From Zarea fungicola (taxonomy: Eukaryota; Ascomycota; Sordariomycetes; Hypocreales; Cordycipitaceae), in assembly GCA_900169235.1 (NCBI GenBank), contig FWCC01000151.1:169009-233008 (forward strand): 64,000 bases of DNA. Direction: 5' to 3'. The notes beneath the pieces are model-generated. The model made no database searches and was not told the DNA's origin. It saw only the letters and a program-made list of their open reading frames with translations. Position 1 is the first letter of the stretch; every line of letters begins with the position of its first letter. A program made the translations under genes and the position numbers. Below, in pieces: positions 55,912-64,000 of the stretch.

Positions 55912-57291
55912 ATGCAAGATTATAGCTGGAAGAATTCCAGTGTTGGCGTCTGGGAGCGAGCCATTGACGACACTGAGGACTACTTCCATACCGCTACCCA
56001 GCTTGCCGAGCCCGCTGGTTATCAGGTCTGGGCAACAACCGTCGTCGTCACCATCGATATGCAGGATTCAAGCAGCTTCGAGGATTTGCTACGCGGTGCG
56101 TGGACATCTCTCCGACATGAATACCCCGCAATTGCCAGTGTCATAAAAAACGGCAAAAAAGTTTATCACTCAGTCATCAGCTCAAATGTTTTAGAGCACT
56201 GGTTGAGCGAAACCGTCCAAGTTATCACACAGCCAGCAACAGCGCATGAATACTTTCCGAGCCTGAACCGACAGATTCTTAAACAACCAACACTATACAT
56301 CTTTCCGAACAGCAAAGAGGTGGCTATACGCTGCACACACGACTGGACTGATGGTGAAGGTGTAATACGGCTGCTCGATAGCTTGGTAGAGAAGGTCTAC
56401 CACCGAAACGAGTTTGTATTTGCCGCTTATGACGGCACTGAAGCCGTCAGGTTGCAAGCTTCCGAACCTCTCCAAACTGCAGCAAATCTTCCCGCATGCA
56501 TCAGTGAAAAGGACATTGCGCAGGCAGGGGAATACCTGCAGGCGTTCGCCTCCAAGCTGCCTAGTCTTGGTTTCCCCGCCAAAAACCTTGATCATCCACC
56601 AGGGACCTCACTGCGGTACGAGATAGGCTTTAAGCCAGATGAAACAGCTGAAATCATCTCAGCAGGTCGGCAGCAAGGTTTCACCCCGACCCACATCATA
56701 CATGCGGCGTGCATAGTGGCTTCCTACCAATTGAGTCATGAGACTGAAAAGGAGAGGGAGTTCGCTTCCTATGGTGGAATATTCGGTCTCCGCCGATACT
56801 GTAACCAATCGGCCAAAACAAATCCCATGGGGTTGAATCTTGTAATCCTTCCAATGGTTATATCCCCTCCTTACACCGATCTCTTGGACGTTGCAGGGAG
56901 AGTTAAGGAGTATTATACCTCCTCTCAGACAGAAGAAATTAAAAATCTGGTTCGCCCCATCTGGCAGCTTATGAAGCCTGCAATACTACCAGGAGCCCCT
57001 CCACCCAAACCGGCGACAGACCCGATGATATCGAGCCTCGGAAATGTTGATCCGCTACTGCGACGTGTACATGGCGCCGAAGGGGACATGGCTGGTCAAA
57101 TCAGAGACTTCTGGATAGCGACAACTGTACTAGGCGCGAACCTTGCCACACACCTGTGGACCTGGAATGGCTCCATGAGAATGGGGATTTCTTACAATAA
57201 TAGGTACTATGGGCAGGATGAAGTCAAGATATTTGCTGAGTTGGTAAGAGAAATTGTCTTGGGTGGCCTGGGCTTGACGTCGATGGCATAG
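55912..57291 (+). CDS. HxxxD acyltransferase (condensation/BAHD-like, trichothecene acetyltransferase type)
   Basis: An intronless 459-aa protein. The catalytic motif is THDWTDGEG (His about 143, Asp about 147), giving HxxxD followed by Gly. The N-terminus has SVGVWERAIDDTEDYF, and the C-terminal half has DFWIATTVLG and GISYNNRYYG. No DFGWG motif of plant BAHD enzymes is present, as usual in fungal relatives. The build matches fungal alcohol O-acyltransferases of the Tri3-like and condensation-domain-like superfamily, which move acetyl or longer acyl groups from CoA to a hydroxyl of a metabolite. It is divergent from SDR1 and next to a thioesterase-like gene, which suggests a tailoring step. 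The exact acceptor is unknown. Confidence 0.82.
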   Translation: MQDYSWKNSSVGVWERAIDDTEDYFHTATQLAEPAGYQVWATTVVVTIDMQDSSSFEDLLRGAWTSLRHEYPAIASVIKNGKKVYHSVISSNVLEHWLSETVQVITQPATAHEYFPSLNRQILKQPTLYIFPNSKEVAIRCTHDWTDGEGVIRLLDSLVEKVYHRNEFVFAAYDGTEAVRLQASEPLQTAANLPACISEKDIAQAGEYLQAFASKLPSLGFPAKNLDHPPGTSLRYEIGFKPDETAEIISAGRQQGFTPTHIIHAACIVASYQLSHETEKEREFASYGGIFGLRRYCNQSAKTNPMGLNLVILPMVISPPYTDLLDVAGRVKEYYTSSQTEEIKNLVRPIWQLMKPAILPGAPPPKPATDPMISSLGNVDPLLRRVHGAEGDMAGQIRDFWIATTVLGANLATHLWTWNGSMRMGISYNNRYYGQDEVKIFAELVREIVLGGLGLTSMA

Positions 57292-57900
57292 GCCGCGTTG
57301 GCGACAGCCATCTATTCACAATTAGCAACTTTTCGTTAATCCAAAATTTTGCAACATTATGTGCTCTGTAATCAACTTTCCTTTCTCAGTTATTTGGATG
57401 GCTGATCTCTCTAGAATAAATCCCGCGTGTGACTGGTCGGCAGCCTTGCCGTCGTCAAGTCCGTTCAACCATCTGCGGAATGTTAGTGGACCGTGTTTTG
57501 TAGCTTGCAGTATTTCTCTGCCAATTGAAAGGATAGTAATGGCATATTATTGGTTAACTCATAGTCAATCAATGTAGGAGTATAAACCCCATAAAATGGT
57601 GGTTGAGGTATTGCTAGGTAGCCTCAATAGATTACTACATTATCAACTCCTAAGTCTGTAGCTATCCCACGTAAATTCCATCGAGATATCGCACGAAGAG
57701 GGATCGATATTATAATCCCAACAACAAGGTATTCTATGAATGCTAGTAATGGTACCAGTAACTATAATGAAATTAATTCTGGTCTGACTGGAAATGAGCG
57801 CTCCATATAGGCGAGCAGCTATGCTGGTATTACGCAGTCCGAGCGCATTCATGTTACTCAGACCGTTTCAAGTGGTCAGATTGCATATAGCTAAATTATT
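57292..57900. other. Convergent intergenic region
   Basis: 609 bp between the acyltransferase and regulator stops, AT-rich; no feature seen. Confidence 0.5.
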
Positions 57901-60257
57901 TCAAAACGACAGGCCCGATTCCCAGTATACCGTATGCGGTCCGGCGGCGATGTCGTTGGTTACAGTTGTGAGTTCACCTCCTTGCTCCGTCTGCTTTTGA
58001 CTGCTTGACGAAAGATTACTGCATCTTTCCGTCTCATCGGGGATATATGTAAAAATGTCATATGAACGGGCTGAGGAAACGGCCAGAGGGGGCAAGTGGC
58101 GCGTGCTGTTCCGGGATGGGCTCGTCTTCATATCGTCGTTTACCATTGGTATCCAATGTGAGGGCGATAACGAGCCTATCGCATCGGCAAACCTTTGATG
58201 CAAATCATTCCCCTGTGTATAATGCATTAATAGGGTTCAAATTGTGAAAGCAAATCAGGATGGGTGATCTTACCATCGATCGAAGCGGTAACCAATATAT
58301 CTGGAAGCCGGTTATTACTGCAAGATGGACGCGCGCCCGTTCAATCTGAAATAATTTTGGCCCATCCAGTGCTGCTATACGTCGAAGCTGCATGGTCGCA
58401 CAAAAGTACGAACCGTAACCAATCATGGGCCAGAGTTTGGACGCATCTTGTTTGCCTGCTAGGTACTGGTGCATCATCTCATTCAAGCTGTCACAATACC
58501 GCAGGGCTTGCCTTCCACAGCTTTGTATCATTTCGCGTGAGAACCCGGGAGGGCTCGGCTCCCCTGTAAATGCAGGAACAATTGATGAGTGCAGGTAGAA
58601 GCCGCAGAAATGATACAGATACTCAAGACAAAACAACGTTGAACAGTTTGTGAACGGTGGAGTGAGTGTTGTTCCCTTAAGATAAGGACAAAAGGGCACT
58701 TCGATTTGCCCAGTCATCTCTATTTGGAATTGCCGTAGTTTCAGCATTATATAGCGAACCCGCGATACAGGGTCTACTGAGCCGGAAATCTGGTGTCTCA
58801 TAGAGTATACAAATCTTTGCACTTCCCACCTGCTGGAGTGTCAGTCAAGGTGCAAGCTCGCACATAGGAAGGTATAGTTCGTAACGCAGAGTGATTTGTA
58901 GGGGACGAACCAAATGCCAAAAATTAAAATCATCCGCGCGTAAAACCCAGATCTTTCTTGGTTGGTACCTAGTACATCCAACTCCCTCACAAGTAGCCCC
59001 TCGTCATTCAGGTAAAGTCTTGGTGATGAAATGTCCAACGGCCCACTATCATCTGGCAAGAAGCGTCTTGCGACCGGCTGCCAACAGCTATCACTCTCAA
59101 AACGTGCATTTTGTTGACTGGCACACTTGGTGAGCCAACATGCCCAAAATGCTCGGAGTTGTTGCTCTTTCGAATGTGTATGCGCTAGTAGATCAGAAGG
59201 ACCGATAATCTCATCAGCTCGCAGGAGCCGGCTATTTTGGAAAGCGATACCTGGGTAGCAGAGTAATTGTTCCGTGTGAGCCATGCTTGGGCAAACAATG
59301 GAGGACGACTTATTTCAGCAACTCACTAGTGTGGATATTAGTTCGCTGTGTTTCGCCTCGCGAAAACCAGAAAATTGCAAGTACTTGACAAGTTTGGATG
59401 TTCTCGAGAGAAGGCTTATCAGCACCCATAAGAACTCTCTGGCTTGCACTCTCTGCCCAGGCGAGCGCAACTGCGGCCCAATTCACTTTCGATATGTCGG
59501 CAATGCCAATCTCCTCTGGCGCTAAGCTGTTCGAAGGAGCATGGTCCAGAAATCTCCATTGCAAACTCATATCAGTTCAGAAAGATTTGGTGAAGGAGAG
59601 AAATAGATCTGGCCACTCACAGTGACGCAAACGCAAACACCGATCGAGACATAGACTGTGGCATCTTGCCATCCAGGTATTTGGTGATAAACGCCAGCTT
59701 TTCGAAGAGTAGGTGGGCCTGATAGTGCCTTTCGAAAAATATTTCAATGAGAAACAGCGCAAGCTCATTAGTTATGGCTAGTTCCGGGGTTCTTTCCAAA
59801 CTAGCCGCGGCAGTTTGCGCTGGAGTTGGCTGCTGGAAGAGCTGAAAGCCCAGATTGTCTTCACTGGTCCCGCAAGATTCAAATATGCTGCGCGGAGGAA
59901 TGAATGAATCGTTGAGCCCCGGCTGCTTGAATTCGTTTCCAGTTGTAGGCGAGCCCAGATCGGTAGTTGTCTGTTTATTTCTCCGGATTTCTGCTCGCCT
60001 AGCGGCGATTCTCCTTCGATCCGGTGGTGAAGGGTATTGGCAATTAACTCTTGAACGACTACACCGACGGCAGGAAGGATTGTCCTTGGTACATTTGAGC
60101 TTATGCAACGCAATGAGAAGTTAGCATTGTCTTCAGGGAGATATATGTAAGATATTGGCAGCGTTCGCACCTTGTGCTTACGGCAACGCATGCAGGCCAC
60201 ATCCATCACTAATGTCACAGTTGCGCCGTCACTTCGCGGTGCGTTGTCGTGATCCAT
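57901..60257 (-). CDS. Zn2Cys6 transcription factor, probable cluster regulator
   Basis: Exons 60257-60171, 60099-59621, 59526-59327, 59250-58911, 58829-58274 and 58212-57901 give 657 aa with consistent phases. The cluster is C23-x2-C26-x6-C32-x6-C39-x2-C42-x6-C49 (ACMRCRKHK joined by splicing to LKCTKDNPSC), followed by a basic linker (PPDRRRIAARRAEIRR). The regulatory domain includes LFLIEIFFERHYQAHLLFEK, a spliced RTNIHTSIAFQNSRLL, QLRAFWACWLTKC and ILIFGIWWEVQRFVYSM. The donor of the fourth intron (58910, GTTCGT) is weak and that junction is the least sure. The tail is Ser-rich. Its position among the metabolic genes suggests a pathway-specific activator. Confidence 0.8.
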
Positions 60258-60400
60258 CTTGTAACCAGGATGGCTGGTATCTGCGCCTCCCAACTTTGAG
60301 CTTGAATTATCCGTTAGAAAATGCCGTTTTGGAGGAAATTTCGTTCACCATTCAATCTCGCACGATGACGCGCAGTTGATCCTCTGACTTTTTAGATGTA

Positions 60401-60408
60401 CGGCCCGA
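60401..60408. promoter_or_regulatory. CGGCCCGA, candidate autoregulatory site
   Basis: Eight bases shared with the other sites of the right block, about 145 nt upstream of the regulator's start codon. Inference from position and sequence only. Confidence 0.3.
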
Positions 60409-61973
60409 CCAGACTCGTCTAACAGCAGAAGGGGTGGTGGACACCTGTGAATTAACCTGAATCATGTTACGCTACGCACGTGATTGTTATTTCAATAAAG
60501 CATGTTGCCAGATTCTTTTTCATTGACGAGATTATTTTAAGCTAACCGAATACAAAGTCATCGGAATTACAGGGCAGGACATAACCATTAAGCCGTCTCC
60601 CACCACCATCTTGGTAGTGGTGTACAACATGTCTGTTTACAGCGAGTTGGTTTTTAAGCGTGATCCATGCGTTCCCTAAAGTTGAGGCAAGCCTGGCTAC
60701 AAATGGGAAAAAGAGTCTTCGGCCGAGACTTATGCACCACGGCGCGCGCAGCATAGAACTACACTTAAAATGGACAGCCCACATGTAAGACTGTTGGCCT
60801 CGCTTTTGCCTGAAGTATTTATATAAGGCGCACTATTGATAGAGCTATTTAATATCATAATAAATATAAGCTCTACTGTTAAACATTACTATCAACTTCT
60901 CTGGTAAATCTATAAAACCTATTTCATTATCTGGATTGCTGTTAGGTTTACATTCTGTTGTATTCTAGAGCCCAAGCTAGTGTTGCCTTCATAGGCAGCC
61001 TGATCTAGATCACAAATACGTGGCTGCTTATTCTTTGATTACTCTAACTAGTCATTACGGAGGTACAGTCTCCGACTGGACGTTGTACGCGGCGATCACT
61101 GCTCAACCCGGACTTGGAGAAATTATGGGGCAGCTGCTTATTGGATTAGCCACGCTTCCACTCCTGACGCCAAGCTAGAACGAAGCCGGACCTTTGGTGA
61201 AATAAGTTTTTTACTCTTGGTTACCCGATTGAACGAAATGCGGTGTATGGAGCGGCCAGCTTAAATATGGGTGAGATTGGCATGATTGAAGGGCTGGCCC
61301 ACCAGTTGACTTTCAAGTGGTTTCCTTGTCTGATGAAGACGAAAACACCTACATCCTTCAGGCTAGAGGAACCAAACAATGGCATCACATAATGACAAGA
61401 AGGACAAATATTGACTCTTCTATTAGTCCCGTCGTACTTCTGATAAGATGTTAGAGAGTTGTACAGTCCTCAAAAGCGGTGAAACGCATTTTAGCGTTCA
61501 CCAATGCGCCGCCGAGTCAAGGAAGACGACTAGGATGACTACCTCACTCCTTGGAGCTTTTTCTGGATGGTATGCTAGTATTTGTTCATGACTCATCCTG
61601 AATCATTCTCCTACCATAGGCGGATTCCATTTTTAAAATATTGACTAGCAATGCACAACCTTGGTAAAGAGTACATAAGTCGCGGACTTACGCGGACATA
61701 ACTAAAGCTTACTACCGAAATACTGCAGGTAAACTTCCTCACTGTCGCTGTGCCGCCAACTAAATTGTTGATAAGCTTATTATGAGCCATTAGTCCCAAT
61801 TTAAACGAGACAGATCTTTGCTTTTTACATAGCACCAGAAGGCACTTGCACCGCTACTGACTCTGGAATGGCTTTGAGTGTGGTTGATCACATGGAAGTT
61901 ACGCCCTGTCTCAGCCTAGATCATCACCTATAATACATCAAATACTTACAACTCAAAGTAAGGGATCCACAGT

Positions 61974-61982
61974 TCGGCCCGA
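61974..61982. promoter_or_regulatory. TCGGCCCGA palindrome, candidate regulator site
   Basis: Exact match to the palindromic end of the 21-bp words at 51704-51712 and 55504-55512, extended here to TTCGGCCCGAA. Confidence 0.3.
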
Positions 61983-62757
61983 AATGGTGCACTTGTGGCT
62001 GCCTGTCTGGCTAGGGTGGCATTCAAGGTTATAGCTTACAGAAAGACTAGTATCCAGTCATTCTACCACAAGTCTGATGCAGCTTGTTGCTTTTGATGGC
62101 TGTCCCTTTTAAAATTACATCCTATTTGAGACATGAACGGATTCAACTTCCATATCCTCTGGAGTTAGGGTAACTGGCGAAGCTCGAACGACATTATCCT
62201 CTCTAGAAGATAACGTTAACAGACTTCAGAAGTATGTGTTGAAACCGAAAGGAAGAATCCGATTCCCAAGGGTGCTATTTTAACAGTGTTAGGCTTACAA
62301 TATATACTATTATTTCTAGCATTATGAGACTTTTGGCCAAACCACATGGTAGCTACGACCTCTGCCGGAGGTCCGACGCCACACCGCTTCAGCTCTCACC
62401 CTAGAAAATAGAGAAAAAGGAAGGTTAAACGCTTCTAGCGTCTTAAAATAAAATTACAGGACGAAAACGATACGGAGGTCAGGTTGATTGATTTATTTAC
62501 ATTTATTTTTTAAGCAGAGTTCGGCGGTCTGGCCAATTCAATGGCACCTGGTTCAGATTCCGGAGAGTGAACCGGCTTTATTTGATGTATGGCAGGCGTA
62601 GTTACAGACAGACCAACGAGCTAATACCGAGAGCTGATTTGATTTCCAAGGAACCTTTTTTTCTCGAGGCTGTCCAGTCTTGGTAACGACAGGACGCTGT
62701 CTGAAACCACTGATGACAAACAAACTAAAAGCACGTTGCCAGCTCCACGTATACCAT

Positions 62758-63653
62758 TTACCAAGGAGCCATTTGCAATTTACCATTCTCATACTCCCAG
62801 AATGAACCTCCTGGCACCTTTTCAGCTGGAGATTCCAGAAGCTGAATAACCACTTCTGCACCATCAAGAGGATCCCTGGTGCCTCTGAAATTGTTGAAGG
62901 CCGTCTTGCAGTGCCCAGGGCTTACCGTCCAGTACGTAATCTTACGCTGATCATCTGCTACCAAATCTTCGGCGTTCTGCAAATGCACAGTGAGCATATT
63001 CAACGCTGCTTTGACGACGCAGTAGTCGACAAGACCGACTGGCGGGAGCTATATGGGGACATATTAGAGTCAGTCTACGACCATCTCCGTTGGAAAACGA
63101 CCTCTTTATGACACTAACCTCCTTGTTCGCAGTCCGAGCGAGACTTCCGCGAATACTAGAAACCATGATAACACGCGGGTGCTCACTCTTCCTAAGAAGG
63201 CCAGTAAATGCATGAGTAATAACGATGTTTGACGTGATGCCGTTGTTGAAACAGGCATTAGAGGCTGCTCTCATTGTGCTGAGATCCTCAGACTTGACAA
63301 TATCAAGTCTTACAGCATTGTTCACCAGTACTTGAAGGCGGTTAGCAAGTGAAGAGTAACGGTTTTAGCCTTTTAGCGCCGTGAGTGTATAATGTCTTAC
63401 CATCGAGCTTTCCATACTTCTTGTCAATGGCTTCAACAGCAGCAGCGATGGACTTGTCATTCTCGATATCGATCTCGACAGTATCTAGATTGGCTGCTAT
63501 GCCGTTCGACTTTAGCTCTTGAATGGCGTCATTGCCGGAACGGACTGAGCGACATCCGAGGATGATGGTAGAAGTTGGCAGCCGACTGCCGATTTGTTGG
63601 ACAATGGCGTTTCCAATGCCGCGATTGCCTCCTGTAACAAGAATGGTGGACAT
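62758..63653 (-). CDS. Short-chain dehydrogenase/reductase 2
   Basis: Exons 63653-63401, 63330-63119 and 63048-62758 give 251 aa, all phases closing; both introns are 70 nt. The cofactor motif TGGNRGIG is near the start, and GCRSVRSG at the second strand end suggests NADP. VLVNNAV supplies the NNA motif, VIMVSSIRG the catalytic Ser, and YCVVK the Tyr-Lys pair. The C-terminus has a VSPGHCKTAFNNF loop. It is a compact classical SDR, like carbonyl reductases in fungal gene clusters; substrate unknown. Its promoter has TATAAATA on the minus strand 111 nt upstream. Confidence 0.87.
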
Positions 63654-64000
63654 GACAGCTGGCAGTAAGTTTATTTGCAGAAGATATTTCGAAGTTTTTA
63701 TTAAAAGAAGAAAACTGGAGATGTTACTCTTTGAAAAGAATGTCTACATAGTCCACTGTGTACTATTTATACATCAATTTGGAAGCCGGGAGGAACTCGA
63801 AGCGGGATTTCGCTAACTCCAGATACATAAACCCGATTAAACATTGACTCGGTCCCGAAAGCTACGTTTGCGTCAATCTCTGGTGGCAACAAGAAAGGAA
63901 GTGGCGGGTCATTGCAACATCGATCGGACCGTCACCAGCTGCTAACTACTGTGTAGAATTTATCCAGCAACTTTCGCCACTACATGGGCTAGCCCCCAGC
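63654..64000. other. Upstream region of SDR2, window edge
   Basis: 347 bp with the TATA box above. CGGACCG near 63926-63932 and TCGGTCCCGA near 63850-63859 resemble the candidate regulator sites with altered spacing. No coding sequence seen before the window ends. Confidence 0.4.
63764..63771 (-). promoter_or_regulatory. TATA box of SDR2
   Basis: TATAAATA on the minus strand, 111 nt before the ATG. The spacing matches the TATA boxes of other genes in this block. Confidence 0.45.

Larger units (their letters stand above)
60258..62757. other. Intergenic region, 2.5 kb
   Basis: The largest gene-free stretch outside the retroelement. It holds the regulator's promoter (CGGCCCGA at 60401-60408, about 145 nt before its ATG) and TCGGCCCGA at 61974-61982. 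No ORF with recognisable domains on either strand and no transposon termini seen; unrecognised gene relics are possible. Confidence 0.45.

Noticed and set aside
1..64000. CRISPR array or bacterial operon features
   Set aside because: Gene structures are eukaryotic with spliceosomal introns. No regularly spaced direct repeats are present.

Overview
This window is nuclear DNA of a filamentous ascomycete. The protein relatives I recognise point to the Sordariomycetes, probably Hypocreales, but no marker fixes the genus. Genes carry many short introns (about 44 to 150 nt) with fungal GTRNGT donors and CTRAY-type branch points. Regulators are of the Zn2Cys6 class, and the one transposable element is decayed by C-to-T changes typical of RIP. 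Exon coordinates in the entries are my own reading of splice signals and reading phase. Each multi-exon model closes in frame.

Left block (1-13,750): the 3' end of a PRCC-type mitotic checkpoint/splicing protein, a conserved fungal protein of unknown function (679-2517, minus), and a very large ubiquitin-specific protease (4514-12797, minus, 11 exons, about 2,571 aa).

Retroelement (13,754-20,849): a 7.1 kb Ty3/gypsy LTR retrotransposon lying on the minus strand. It has 214-bp LTRs, a perfect AAAGT target-site duplication, a G-rich polypurine tract, and decayed gag, RT, RNase H and integrase. It also carries a decayed accessory ORF on the opposite (plus) strand. It sits between the divergent USP and POP3 genes.

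Housekeeping block (21,200-49,830): POP3 (RNase P/MRP), a proline-rich unknown protein, NOC3 and RPF1 as a divergent 60S ribosome-biogenesis pair, an Stc1-domain protein (RNAi/heterochromatin), a large disordered protein, a nucleotide-sugar 4,6-dehydratase, a mitochondrial pyruvate/branched-chain dehydrogenase kinase, a coiled-coil protein, a GNAT acetyltransferase and a CTF1-like Zn2Cys6 factor.

Right block (49,830-64,000): gene-sparse, richer in AT and accessory in character. It holds a cysteine-rich small secreted protein gene whose start codon appears lost, a thioesterase-like double-hotdog protein, an SDR, an intronless HxxxD acyltransferase, a Zn2Cys6 regulator and a second SDR. Together these look like the tailoring and regulatory part of a specialised-metabolite cluster; no PKS, NRPS, terpene synthase or P450 is in view. 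Copies of a CGGCCCGA half-palindrome lie in its intergenic regions and may be the regulator's binding sites.
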